A stretch of 64,000 nucleotides of DNA, from the NCBI RefSeq assembly GCF_013402915.1, contig NC_050723.1, positions 62,001 through 126,000 on the forward strand, in the 5' to 3' direction. Below are positions 47,252-58,400 of the stretch, in pieces. The stretch's first letter is position 1, and each line of letters starts with the position of its first letter. The notes beneath the pieces were generated by a model that saw only the letters and a list, made by a program, of their open reading frames with translations, had not been told where the DNA came from and made no database searches. The position numbers and the translations under genes were made by a program. The stretch is from Zygotorulaspora mrakii. Lineage: Eukaryota > Ascomycota > Saccharomycetes > Saccharomycetales > Saccharomycetaceae.

Positions 47252-50200
47252 TCATTGCAGAACGTGTTTCATTCTATACTCTATATCCAATGCATCATTG
47301 ACAATCGCCAAGTTCACTGCCTGACCTTTTAATAAATCTGGAACTATGAAATCACATGCAACAATTGTTCCTTTGGAATTCTGTCTCGGTTGACAGCGCT
47401 TTATCATCAGTAGTTCCTCCCCTTTGAAAACTATGAAAAACCAAAGTTCTTTCTGCATCTTAGGGAACTTTTCACAGTAAACTTCAAAACTTTTGTTCAC
47501 CTTCGAAGATAAATGTTTTGCCGAAACAGTTAGACTGTCAGCGTCGGCTTGCTCTGTTTCAAAACTTCTCAGTACAGGCAACCGCTGACAAACATCGATG
47601 CATCGCTTTTTTTGTTCCCTTGTAGTTAGAGAGCCGATAGTTGGAATCAACTTCTTAGGACTCATTTCCCCTAATGATTGCAATGTCAGCTTTGATTTTG
47701 AATCAGTTTCACCGATTGGAAATCCACGTTCACTAAATTCTATCTCGTCCCGTCTACGCAGATCACATCCGGGCAAAATACCAATTGGATCATCTTCAAA
47801 CCAATAGCCTTGTTTGATGCATTGTAAGGCCTTTATCATGGTCATTACGGTATTAAAAAAGCCCATTTCACTGGCAACATCGATATATGCCTGTAATATA
47901 CGCAGAGATTGATCCAAAACTGAAATAGTGTCCTGAATATAATCTGCAATCGGTAGGTTGACGCGACTTAGGTGAGCTTGTAATAGAAGAAAGGTTTTTA
48001 CATGCGGATCGGACATGTCTAACTCATATTCACCTGTAAATGTGCTCTCAATAGAGTACCGGGATTGTGCTGACATTTCAACATTCATAATCATTTCACC
48101 GCCTCTAACAGGTAATTCATTAAATTCGACCGCCAATGATAGCCATTTCAAAACATCTTGGAATGAAGCATTGTTATGGACCTGTTTGAGTAGTTGTCGT
48201 ATGGTTTTATGCGAGATATAATAATAAGAACTTATACTCAAAAAAGCGGTTGCAGTAATATCCGTGCCATATACTTCCACGCATTGAGACAGGGTAAGAT
48301 TATCTAAAACATCATCAATTAACTTGCTCAAGGCTTCACTGACACCAGTTTCAGATGTGTCATCATCGATATCGTAGTAAGTTGGATTATGATGTGCTCT
48401 CCTAAACAAAAAGGTCCAATTCAAAAAATTAAGGGCATCCTGCTTGCTACAAACGGATCCAGATGCAATCTCTGCACCCAGATGGTCATCCAACACTTTA
48501 TGTAAGGACGACTCGACAGGGAATCCCACATTCAAAAAGTGTTTGTAAAACATTTTTTTCGCCTGTCTGGTGTATACAACAGCAGTACCACTAGTATCAT
48601 ATGCAGGTCTACCTGCTCTACCCATCATTTGCAGGATATCTGTTAGGTCCATATCTCTGTATCCTTCTATTTTGGAATCGAAAAACTGGGTACCTTTAAT
48701 GATGACCAAATGTGCCGGGAGGTTGACACCCCATGCCAAAGTGGATGTAGCAATTAATATTTGGATCTTATTTTTTTCAAATAGTTTGTGTGAAATAGAA
48801 CGATCTTTCTCAACTAAACCAGCATGATGCAAACCGATACCAAATTGAAGAGAAAGCCTCAAAGTGTCGTCAGTCACCTGAGATAGATAGTATCTGAGCT
48901 CATCATCATCATCAATTCTTAAAAATCGCCTAGGATTATCTTCCATGCCACATAGATGAATCAGGTCCAATGCGGTCAATCTAGTTTGCCTACGTGACGC
49001 CACAAATATCAACGCAGGTTTGTCAGGCGAGTGTTGTTTGATAGCCATGAAAGCAGGTTTATTCATCGTTTTCATGAGAGGACAAAATGCCAAGTTGTCA
49101 GGAAAACCATCAATGTACATTTTCAAAGGTACGGGACGAACACTAGAAGAGAAGTTAAACAAACCATTGTTTTTCACACCCAACCAACTGGCCATGTCGT
49201 AAGCATTAGAGACAGCGGTGGACATACCTAAAAGACGTACAGGTCGGTTAGTTTGAGAAGAGATGTAATTCATACGACTTACAATCATCTCTAAAATTGG
49301 ACCTCTATCACTTGCCAATAAATGGACTTCGTCCATGATCACCAAAGACACATCTTGAACAAATTTTCTTGTTTGCCAGTTACGAGATATACCATCAAAC
49401 TTTTCAGGTGTTGTGATGACTATGGTTGCATCTCGAACATCCCGAGAGTCTGGTATAGAATCACCAGTCAATTCTACTACTCTATCGCCTGTTACAGGCG
49501 TGATTCTTCGCCTCCAATCGTCTACTCTTTCGCGAACTAATGCTTTCATAGGAGCAATATATACAATCTTTTTACCTGGAAATTCCTTGAATGCACGCCA
49601 GATTGCCAATTCAGCAACAACAGTCTTACCTGAGCCTGTAGGAGAGCCGATGAAAACATTTTCATCTGTATTATATAGGGTAAAGAAAGTCATGGTTTGC
49701 ATTGGATTGAAAAATTTGAAGGGATAAATGGACTCTATGAGTGGGTTTTTTAAGGCTGATGTAGGAAGGGGTCTTAGCTTCTGCAATTTTGTTTGCAATG
49801 TTTCATTATGTGGCCTGATCAAATGTTGGAAAGAAATTACATGAATGGATTCGCATCCAATCCAGCTATCTGAAACTATCTTGACCACTACTTGAGGGGG
49901 GAGAGGATCGGAAAGTGGAATCATAAAATCCATTTCATGATCATTCTTTGACTGCCTTCTATTAAGTATAAACTTCTCGAAATGCAGAATTTGAGATTTA
50001 TTAGACTCCTCGATCAACAGCCAGAAAAATTGGGCTTCATGATGGATATTCAAATCCCAAACGAAGTCTGGTGAAAGTACAACGTGAATTCTCAAAACGT
50101 TTGCCGTGATAGGGAAAATTTCGGCATTGATGAGAATCCTAGGAAATTTACCGAGTAGTTTGAAAATCTTACTTCCAAGCTTTTTATTATGTACCAAATC

Positions 50201-53122
50201 CCCTAATTCTTGCGCGTCTAAATCAAGCAAATTATCCATTGTCGGATTTTTGTGACGAATTTGACGAAGAATATTCTCAGGTAAGTCAAATTGGCTCAAA
50301 GGATGGTCAAACGCCCATACTCTTTTCTCGATAGATTTGCAAATATCTAGCATCACCTTGGAAAAATTTCCCCATCTTCTATTGATACCTATGAGGAACA
50401 AAGCACGGCATATTCTCACAGAGTTTTGAGCAACATAATTGGAATCTGACGATAATGCCGAATCTCGTATCTGGCTTTGTGATATGTATGCTTGTAGAAG
50501 AACATTTGTTTTTCCTTGAGATGTATCCAATGCTCCTCCAATTTGGCATTCAAGCGCATTCTCCGCTAGTCTGGACAATTCTGTTGCCTCTTCTTCTCTG
50601 AACTTTATTCCATCGAATTCGCCGCTGTAGCTTATCATAGACAAGACATCAGCTTCAGTTGCTCTAGGGTTACACATCTGGTTAAATACTTCAACCGATT
50701 CATTCAGCAGGTAGAAATCGGAGGATACTCTGCCGAGATCTTTGGCGATAAAAGCCATAGAGACTTCATCGAAAACTATCATTTGTAAAGAATGCAACCT
50801 TCGAGCTGCTGTCACAATCATTTTCCTTCTTCTTTCATGCAATAAAGGATCCGAGGCCAGTTCTTTCCAATCAATACCATATGTGAAAGGATTTTTTCTC
50901 ATTCTCACAAACATATAAGTATAACCCAACCATCTTATGGCTTCATCAACATTGGTAACACTTCCCAAAGAGATTTCTGCATTAAGATTATCAACGAGCT
51001 TAGTTCCAAATTTAGATTCAATCGGATGCTGTTGTGTCAGTAGTGAAATATAGTCGTCTAAGGCGTCATTAGATGTACACAATATGCCCGTACCGTAAGC
51101 AGAGCCAAATCCTGGTCTACCAGCACGTCCAAAAATTTGTATTACATCAGATATGCCAAGGTTACTAAATCCACCTTTTTTAGAGTCATAGACTTGAGTA
51201 CCTTTGATGATTACGCAATCAGCAGGTAAATTCACACCCCAAGCAAGAGTGGCAGTACAACATAGAACATTTATTGCTCCTGCTTTGAACATTCGCTCCG
51301 TTAGATTACGATCAGTGCGCGCCAAACCAGCGTGATGTACACCAAACCCAAATTGAAATATTTCTTTGAGATCTTTGTCTCTATTTTTCGCCATCTCCTT
51401 TTCAAATGAGCCTTTTACGGATTGCTCTGTCTCAAAAACATCTGATTCATGATTCTCTTGAGACATTCGAATAAAAGTTCGAGCTGATCTCACTGTATCC
51501 TTTCGGGAATGAACAAAAACCATAACTTGTCTACCACTTCTGAGCATATCTGCAAGTTTTTCGTAAGCTACTGTATCAATGTTCTCTCTACATTGTTTGC
51601 TTCCCTCCTTGCCCCTACAACCTAATAATTGCTGCTCTAGAGGCTTAGGACGAAACGACTGATCGAAATAAAACATTCCCTCTTGTCTGTTTACTCCCAA
51701 AAAGTCTGCGACATCCATAAAGTTTGGTAGAGTTGCCGATAAACCTAAGATTCTTATCATGGATTGTGAACTTTCTACTTGTCTTAGAGTTCGTGCCACC
51801 AAGGTTTCAATAACTGATCCTCGATCTTCATGCAACAGATGCACTTCATCAATGATTAACAGTCTAACTTTTGAAACCAAACTGTCATCCCCATTTCCTT
51901 TTCTAGTTACCACATCCCACTTTTCTGGAGTTGTGACAATAACTTGAGTTTCTAATATTTCAGATTTCTTTAACTGCATGTCACCTGTCAGTTCTCTCAC
52001 CTTTATATCAAAAATAGCTAGTTTCTTTTGAAATTTATCCACTATTTCGGCGGCCAATGCCTTTAGTGGCGCAACGTATATGATCTTAAAAGCATCGTAT
52101 TGAATATCAATGTCACCTTCTTCATTTATCACGGAGAAGTCCTTGATTGTTTTTAGAACTGTGAGCAATGCAATATCAGTCTTACCAGCCCCCGTGGGAG
52201 CACATATTAGCATGTTTTCGTTGGTATTATACGCGACAGGGTAGACCAACGACTGAATCTGGTTCAGCGATTCATATGTGAATACTGATCTGCAAAAATG
52301 ATCAAGATCCTGTACTTTCAAGGGTTTTTTATAAAACTGATTCTTCGAATTAGAGTCTGCCGCAGGTATAAAAATCTCTTCGTGCGTCTGATACGAAGAT
52401 CTGACAGTGCCAATCGGCAAGGAAAATTTTTGGCCAGATACAGAAAGTATGGAGGAATTACCTTGCTCATACTTCCTGTAGACGTGAGGATATTTCACTA
52501 TCTTTTGAGACGGATCTAAGGACTGATTTCTAGCATTAAATGCGTTTTCAGCAACCTGTTCCTTTATCTCTTTCTGACCCAAAAATTGAGGTTCCGTCTC
52601 TGATTGGAACGTTTTTTTCAAGACATCTTCTATAGGGTGTATAACAATTTGTTTTCTGGCTTGCATTAAAAGCGATATTAATTCTATATGCTCAGCGCCC
52701 AGAAAGTCCACTAATTCCTTTTCCAATTCCATATTTTCGTGACTGTACACAATCTCTAAAATCGATTGCAAAAACACATCTGACGGTAAATCATATGTTG
52801 ATCTCTGAATCAGCCGATACAGTTTTCGGAAAACCCCGGTTGTGTTAGCCTTCTTGTAGGAGTTCACCAATTTCTTCAACTTATCGTATGATAGGTCATT
52901 GAACTGCTCAAATAAATAGTCCCACTCATTTTTATCTTGTGCCAATACTGCCAATTCAGTATTGGGATCTGCAGTTTTTCGTGAGCTTTCCATTGCCTCT
53001 CCGTCAATCAAAGGTAGCTGATTACTAGTATTCTCCAAATTCTTATTTTCGACAGTTTGAGCCATGCACCGCATGGCCTGCATGTAAGAGCCAGCGGAAT
53101 GTACAGAATATGCAGTGGTCAT
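47252..53122 (-). CDS. SLH1: Ski2-like RNA helicase Slh1/Rqt2
   Basis: Cytosolic Brr2/ASCC3-type helicase of the RQT complex, which splits collided ribosomes in ribosome quality control and also represses non-poly(A) RNA translation. 1956 residues from the ATG at 53122 (S. cerevisiae 1967); the frame extends three codons upstream to a TTG. Two helicase cassettes: first Walker A CAPTGAGKTDIA (about residue 305) and IDEVHLLHE (about 424); second Walker A GSPTGSGKTVVA (about 1157) and MDEVHLLAS (about 1262). Each is followed by a Sec63/HhH module. Both cassettes look catalytically intact, as is usual for Slh1. Confidence 0.96.
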   Translation of the reverse strand: MTTAYSVHSAGSYMQAMRCMAQTVENKNLENTSNQLPLIDGEAMESSRKTADPNTELAVLAQDKNEWDYLFEQFNDLSYDKLKKLVNSYKKANTTGVFRKLYRLIQRSTYDLPSDVFLQSILEIVYSHENMELEKELVDFLGAEHIELISLLMQARKQIVIHPIEDVLKKTFQSETEPQFLGQKEIKEQVAENAFNARNQSLDPSQKIVKYPHVYRKYEQGNSSILSVSGQKFSLPIGTVRSSYQTHEEIFIPAADSNSKNQFYKKPLKVQDLDHFCRSVFTYESLNQIQSLVYPVAYNTNENMLICAPTGAGKTDIALLTVLKTIKDFSVINEEGDIDIQYDAFKIIYVAPLKALAAEIVDKFQKKLAIFDIKVRELTGDMQLKKSEILETQVIVTTPEKWDVVTRKGNGDDSLVSKVRLLIIDEVHLLHEDRGSVIETLVARTLRQVESSQSMIRILGLSATLPNFMDVADFLGVNRQEGMFYFDQSFRPKPLEQQLLGCRGKEGSKQCRENIDTVAYEKLADMLRSGRQVMVFVHSRKDTVRSARTFIRMSQENHESDVFETEQSVKGSFEKEMAKNRDKDLKEIFQFGFGVHHAGLARTDRNLTERMFKAGAINVLCCTATLAWGVNLPADCVIIKGTQVYDSKKGGFSNLGISDVIQIFGRAGRPGFGSAYGTGILCTSNDALDDYISLLTQQHPIESKFGTKLVDNLNAEISLGSVTNVDEAIRWLGYTYMFVRMRKNPFTYGIDWKELASDPLLHERRRKMIVTAARRLHSLQMIVFDEVSMAFIAKDLGRVSSDFYLLNESVEVFNQMCNPRATEADVLSMISYSGEFDGIKFREEEATELSRLAENALECQIGGALDTSQGKTNVLLQAYISQSQIRDSALSSDSNYVAQNSVRICRALFLIGINRRWGNFSKVMLDICKSIEKRVWAFDHPLSQFDLPENILRQIRHKNPTMDNLLDLDAQELGDLVHNKKLGSKIFKLLGKFPRILINAEIFPITANVLRIHVVLSPDFVWDLNIHHEAQFFWLLIEESNKSQILHFEKFILNRRQSKNDHEMDFMIPLSDPLPPQVVVKIVSDSWIGCESIHVISFQHLIRPHNETLQTKLQKLRPLPTSALKNPLIESIYPFKFFNPMQTMTFFTLYNTDENVFIGSPTGSGKTVVAELAIWRAFKEFPGKKIVYIAPMKALVRERVDDWRRRITPVTGDRVVELTGDSIPDSRDVRDATIVITTPEKFDGISRNWQTRKFVQDVSLVIMDEVHLLASDRGPILEMIVSRMNYISSQTNRPVRLLGMSTAVSNAYDMASWLGVKNNGLFNFSSSVRPVPLKMYIDGFPDNLAFCPLMKTMNKPAFMAIKQHSPDKPALIFVASRRQTRLTALDLIHLCGMEDNPRRFLRIDDDDELRYYLSQVTDDTLRLSLQFGIGLHHAGLVEKDRSISHKLFEKNKIQILIATSTLAWGVNLPAHLVIIKGTQFFDSKIEGYRDMDLTDILQMMGRAGRPAYDTSGTAVVYTRQAKKMFYKHFLNVGFPVESSLHKVLDDHLGAEIASGSVCSKQDALNFLNWTFLFRRAHHNPTYYDIDDDTSETGVSEALSKLIDDVLDNLTLSQCVEVYGTDITATAFLSISSYYYISHKTIRQLLKQVHNNASFQDVLKWLSLAVEFNELPVRGGEMIMNVEMSAQSRYSIESTFTGEYELDMSDPHVKTFLLLQAHLSRVNLPIADYIQDTISVLDQSLRILQAYIDVASEMGFFNTVMTMIKALQCIKQGYWFEDDPIGILPGCDLRRRDEIEFSERGFPIGETDSKSKLTLQSLGEMSPKKLIPTIGSLTTREQKKRCIDVCQRLPVLRSFETEQADADSLTVSAKHLSSKVNKSFEVYCEKFPKMQKELWFFIVFKGEELLMIKRCQPRQNSKGTIVACDFIVPDLLKGQAVNLAIVNDALDIEYRMKHVLQ

Positions 53123-53958
53123 CTTGTACAAGCGTCTTTAGTTCCTTTAGATTGAGATTATTTGTGTCAAATATCTTGAATGTATTTATTTTAGTTCCAT
53201 AATATGCAAAATGCATCTTTATGTATGCACGTGATAATGACCGATTCAAATAGCCGCTAATCTGACTTGTTCCAAGGCATTTAAGCTCACTTTTCTCTGA
53301 GATTACATGAAGGTAGCTTCCACATGATAATAGATTTGTTTCTATTTTGCACGGTAACTTGTTATCACTCAATTTCTTATTGTTTAAAGGTGGAATAAGG
53401 ATTCTAAGGCACGGAGTAACTTAGCACTGAAGCTGAGCATTACATAAATGATCTATCGGTGACATAGAATGTATTAGATAGAAAGGAGACTACACGTTCC
53501 ACTCGGCAGGAAATCGTGGCACAGTGCCCTCCTAACAAACGCAATCATTAGTTTTTAAGCAGGACAATCCTGGCCGCAGCTGCACTCTTATCAAAGTTGA
53601 GTAAAATATACGGCGGTAATATATGAGGAGAAGTCGAAACACTTGCGGTAATCCCACTACTACAAATTCGAAATGTATACTTTTTGAAAGCACGCACAAC
53701 CACTAGCTCTTTGACTAAAGCACCCTTGAAATGCCAAAAAGCTGAATACGGCATGCTAATAGTTTGTATCAGAAGTGGGAGATGCTCAATCTGGTCAGTT
53801 TAAAATAGGAATTGGTTTGATTGTTTTCTGTCCTGGGGTATTTTCCCTTCCAAAACGAGGAATTACTTGAAGCGCAGGAAGCTTCAAGCATTAGAGTTTG
53901 TCCAAGCAAGGAAGGCTTATCGAAAAAAAAAAATAGTTGTAGCACAGGTGTGTAAGAA
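53123..53958. other. SLH1-HER2 divergent intergenic region
   Basis: 836 bp. Contains an E-box (53227-53232) near SLH1 and short frames only; a minus-strand ATG frame of 68 codons (53548-53754) is not recognised. In S. cerevisiae the gene next to HER2 is JNM1 (dynactin subunit), which is not intact here. Confidence 0.45.
53227..53233 (-). promoter_or_regulatory. Cbf1-type E-box upstream of SLH1
   Basis: CACGTGA on the plus strand; on the minus strand it reads ATCACGTG, a perfect CDEI/Cbf1 site, about 105 bp upstream of the SLH1 ATG. No AT-rich CDEII and no CDEIII follow, so it is read as a promoter element. Confidence 0.45.
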
Positions 53959-55353
53959 ATGTCGTTACGATCTGCTATCACTCGAATTAGGTCAATTCCG
54001 GAGCTCCAGAAGAAGTATAACATCTTCATTACCCTTGATAGAGATGCCGAGCAAAAACTGCAGGACAAAGAGCAAAAGGATCAGCTACTTTCGTACCTTG
54101 TAGCAGGAATTAAGGATAACATTGTGACGAAGGACATGCGAACGACTTGTGGATCAGAAATTTTGAATGATTACGTTTCGCCTTACGATGCAACATGTAT
54201 CAAGATGCTCCGCGATAGTGGTAGCATTATTATTGGCAAGACAAACATGGATGAATTTGGGATGGGATCTGGAGGCTTACATTCATATTTCAAACCAGTT
54301 ATTAACCCTTTGTTTGATGATCAGAAAAAAGTAGCTGGTGGTTCCTCATCGGGATCGGCAGCAGCAGTTGCTGCAGGTGCTGTTGATTTTGCTTTAGGAA
54401 CCGATACTGGTGGTTCGGTGAGACTTCCGGCGGCTTATACTTCAATATTGGGTTTCAAACCCTCATATGGAAGAATCTCAAGGCATGGTGTCATTGCCTA
54501 TGCACAATCACTGGATTGTGTAGGGATTCTTGCAAAAGAGTATTATATTCTTAAAAAAGTGTTCTCTGTTCTAGATAAGCACGATGATAAGGATCCCACT
54601 TCATTGAGCAAGGAATTGAGAGAGAAGGCCAGTCAAAGAACTAAGAAAAATAAGACATTTAGAATAGGTATTCCGCAAGAGTTTATTCAAAATTCAATCC
54701 CATCAGAAATGCGTACTACATACTTGAATTTTGTGGAAAAGCTCATGTCCAAGGGCCATGAAGTGTTTCCTGTTACTATACCATCTGCAAAAGATTCTCT
54801 TCCGATATATTATACACTAACACCAGCGGAGGCTGCATCAAACCTGTCACGCTATGATGGCATTAGATATGGTGAGCGAGATGAGAAGCGAGATATACAA
54901 GACGGCACCTTATTCGCCCCTACGAGATCAAAATTTGGCACCGAAGTTCAGAATAGAATAATATTAGGGAACTACAACCTATGTTCTGCAGCATTCAAGG
55001 ATCATTATGTTAAAGCGCAAAAATTAAGAGTGAAACTGATAAACGATTTTGACGCCGTTTTCCGACTCCCAAACCTACTGTTTGGCTCAAAAGGGAATGA
55101 AAATGGAGTGGATTTTATTTTATCTTTGACCGCGACCAATTATCCGCCTACCATAGATTCTTTTCACAAAGCCGATTTAGTATCACCAACCAATGAATAC
55201 CTTAACGATGTTTTCACAATGCCAATGTCATTGGCGGGCCTCCCCACCTTATCACTGCCACCACTAAAAAATGTGCCGATAGGTGTTCAACTGACAGGGC
55301 AGTATGCTGATGATATTTCAGTTATTGATTTCTGCTCTTCCCTGGAAGATTAA
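53959..55353 (+). CDS. HER2: Mitochondrial Glu-tRNA(Gln) amidotransferase subunit Her2/GatA
   Basis: Subunit A of the mitochondrial GatFAB complex, which converts Glu-tRNA(Gln) to Gln-tRNA(Gln). 464 residues, the usual family length. Amidase-signature fold with the Ser-cisSer-Lys triad: K52 in VAGIKDNIV, cis-Ser at 129-130 in VAGGSSSGS, nucleophile S153 in GTDTGGSVRLPA. The C-terminal part has SLAGLPTLSLPP and GVQLTGQ typical of GatA. Like other yeast orthologues the N-terminus is short and only weakly presequence-like. Convergent with YTA7. Confidence 0.95.
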   Translation: MSLRSAITRIRSIPELQKKYNIFITLDRDAEQKLQDKEQKDQLLSYLVAGIKDNIVTKDMRTTCGSEILNDYVSPYDATCIKMLRDSGSIIIGKTNMDEFGMGSGGLHSYFKPVINPLFDDQKKVAGGSSSGSAAAVAAGAVDFALGTDTGGSVRLPAAYTSILGFKPSYGRISRHGVIAYAQSLDCVGILAKEYYILKKVFSVLDKHDDKDPTSLSKELREKASQRTKKNKTFRIGIPQEFIQNSIPSEMRTTYLNFVEKLMSKGHEVFPVTIPSAKDSLPIYYTLTPAEAASNLSRYDGIRYGERDEKRDIQDGTLFAPTRSKFGTEVQNRIILGNYNLCSAAFKDHYVKAQKLRVKLINDFDAVFRLPNLLFGSKGNENGVDFILSLTATNYPPTIDSFHKADLVSPTNEYLNDVFTMPMSLAGLPTLSLPPLKNVPIGVQLTGQYADDISVIDFCSSLED

Positions 55354-55460
55354 ACTGTATCTATACACAGAGAAGAAAGTAGTCTAAATTGATGGTTTGG
55401 CATTTTTATTGTACTTAAGTTTGAATTATACATCTATAGACGTTAATCATACATGAAACA

Positions 55461-58400
55461 TTATATCTTCTCGATCCTGTTTGAAATCTTATTAATAGTA
55501 TCCGCCTTTGCCCACAGAAATCTATCTTCCCAAGCAATTTCAGATAGCTCAGAATATATCTCCTCCAGAACTGCGACAGTGCAGTTATGAGTTTTCCGCT
55601 CGAGTGTCTGGATAATAAGTGATAATGAGTCTTCATCGACGTCAACAACTACTTCTGGCTCTAACTCCTCGTTTTTGGACTTTGAAACTTTAGCCCCAGA
55701 ATTTTCCTTGTTCTCAGCATTTTTCTTGTTCTCAGCATTTTTCAATTCTTCAACACTTTCAATACTTTCATCATTGTTTGTTGTAGCAATGTTCTCGGAT
55801 GCTACATTATTCTGCCCAAATTCCGGATCATCTGTGCGCGTCTCCTCCGTAAAAGCATCTCCCATAACAGATGTTTCGGTCGAATTATGTGGTCCGTTCA
55901 GGCCATTGCCATGAGAATCGATCACTTCATTGGTACTGCCATTTGGAAAATTGTCTGGCACAGCAGCGCCTTTCTCTTCTAAGACATCTTCCACAGCATC
56001 GACCTGTGTTTCTATCAGTTGACATTCAAGTTGACCGTCGTTCACAGCCATACCTGATGATTCGTTTGGGAGTTCCACATTAGCTGAGGTGCTCTCTGTT
56101 CCTTGAACTTGCAATTGATTACCAGAGGCTACGCCTACCTCGTCACAAACTTCACCTGTGGAGGTAGTAGTGTTCTTTAGGCGTTTTTGCTCCTCAGATA
56201 GCCTAGCCTGCTCATGAAGCAAAAAAAGCTCTTGACGCTCAAGGTCTCTTCTGCGTGTAGCTTTGCATTCTTGCATGAACTCTGGGGTCGATATCTCTTC
56301 GATACCCATCTGAGCATTTGCAAACATTTCGGAAGCTTTAATAATTCTTTCGCGATCACCAGTAGTGTTAGCATCACGATAAATAAGCTCTATGTCCTTC
56401 AGATACTGTTTAGGTTCGGAATAATATCCATTCCACAGACGTTCTTCAATTAGATCGAGATCCATATTGAAAAAGCGGCGACCAGTCGCCACCTCGAGAA
56501 TCATATCATTATCTTTCACATAAGCAGGCTGCCAATTTGGATCCGTAGAAGGCTCAAAAAGGTGAATTAAAAAAGAGTCATCGATAGGGGGTTTCCTGAA
56601 CCTCTTATATCTATTTTTAAACAAATCCATAAGGCCAGACAGCTTGATCTTCAAAACATTTTTCAGTTTCATATCTTGATGTTGAAAAGATCTCAAATTT
56701 TTTTTAGTAGCTTCTATTGGAGATAATAATGTACCATCATTGCCTTGTTCGGAGTTTCGGATGGTGGTTTCTGCCAATGGCAAATGTTCTAAAGGCTTGG
56801 TTCTTTTTCTCCTCGTTTCGAAACTTGTTGGTTTCATGCGCAACAGGTTAATTAATGAACTGAAATATTTGACCCGCTGAGAGGAAGAAGGACAATCGAT
56901 ATGAAAGATGTTTTTTGAGAAAAATAGATTTGATAAAGGCCCATATCGAAGCTCTTCTTCCCAATCAGCTTCACCAATACCCAAAATAAATACTTTTTCA
57001 CTGCTTTTCAACGATCTCATTAAAGTTGATAAAGTGAGGATTGCTGACTCTGGGATCACTTTGGGCCACGTTTCAATGCTTGGGATAAAGATTACAGAGG
57101 GCTGTCTTTTACGGGCCTCTAAAAATCCTTGCACAACAGCCGACTCCACAGTTCTGGTACTATCTGATACCAACGACGCTAGATCTAGCTTTTGAACGTT
57201 ATAACGTTCAAAAAAGTTTAGCATTGCACCTCCTAGATATTGCTGTCCATTTCCCCTTTGGCCAGTTATCAGTAACCTTGGCTGAAATATCCGAGCATCA
57301 GATATCTTATTAATAATTTCGTACTTAGCAAAACCTGACATGCTGTTATCTACTTCTGTCTCTGTATTGATGTTGTCATCATTAAAGCTGTCGTAATCGA
57401 TAAAGTGCTGAATCAAAGAAGATTCCTTATCAAAAATGTCATTTTCTTTTGGTATCAGGAGTTCCAGTTTCTGTTTTGCTTTTTCAAATTGATCTTCCAA
57501 CAGCGGCTTCACGGATTCTGGTAAAGGACTTGCAGTGCTACCGACAGATCGAGCAGAAGAGGGAACAATTCTTTTTAATGCGATCATGAAGTCGCCACTA
57601 TTGACACTCACCTTTGATGGATCAACTTGCAGTTTGTCATTGCTTCTATAAATTTGAGGGTACTTTCTTTGAATACTTATTAACGCTGCTTCGGTACAAA
57701 GTGCCCTTAAATCCGCACCACCATGCCCTTTGGTAAGGGAAGCCAAGTTACTGATAAAGTTTTCAGATAGTGGTGGTTTCCATTTCTTGGTATGAATCTT
57801 TAAAATTTGTGCACGAGCTTTGGAATCTGGTAGTGGGAAATAAAATTCTCTATCAAATCTTCCCGGTCTTCTCAAAGCGGGGTCTACAGCGTCAGGTCTA
57901 TTTGTAGCACCAATCACAATGACTTGTCCCCTGTTATCCATACCATCCATCAGTGCCAACAATGTAGACACTATACTGGCATGAATTTGTTCCTGCTTGG
58001 AACTTCTTACAGGTGCCAACCCATCAATTTCGTCAAAAAAAATCACTGATGGTTGCTGTTTCTTAGCCTCCTCGAATAACAAACGTAATTGTCTTTCAGC
58101 TTCACCAACCCATTTTGATAGAACATCTGCACCTTTTCTCATAAAGAAGGTTATTTTTCTTCCTTCAGATGAGCAGCTTGCAGCTAAAGCGCGTGCCATT
58201 AGCGTCTTACCTGTGCCAGGTGGACCATGAAATAAAACACCTCTGGGTGGCGTAATATCAAAATTTTGATACAATTCTGGATACATTAATGGTAAAGCGA
58301 CCATTTCTTTTAATTGGTCAATGTAATTATCGAGACCACCAACTTCACTAAACTTGACATTCATGTCCACACCAAGTGGATCTAAATCAGCAATCTCGGG

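Noticed and set aside
53227..53300. Possible centromere: perfect CDEI (ATCACGTG on the minus strand) next to AT-rich DNA
   Set aside because: The following DNA is not long or AT-rich enough for CDEII and there is no CDEIII core TTCCGAA at the right distance. Same conclusion for the E-box at 24684 and for CTCCGAAA near 30183.
53548..53754. 68-codon minus-strand ATG frame between SLH1 and HER2 as a JNM1 remnant or small gene
   Set aside because: No resemblance to Jnm1 or to a known small mitochondrial protein could be established; length is within chance expectation.
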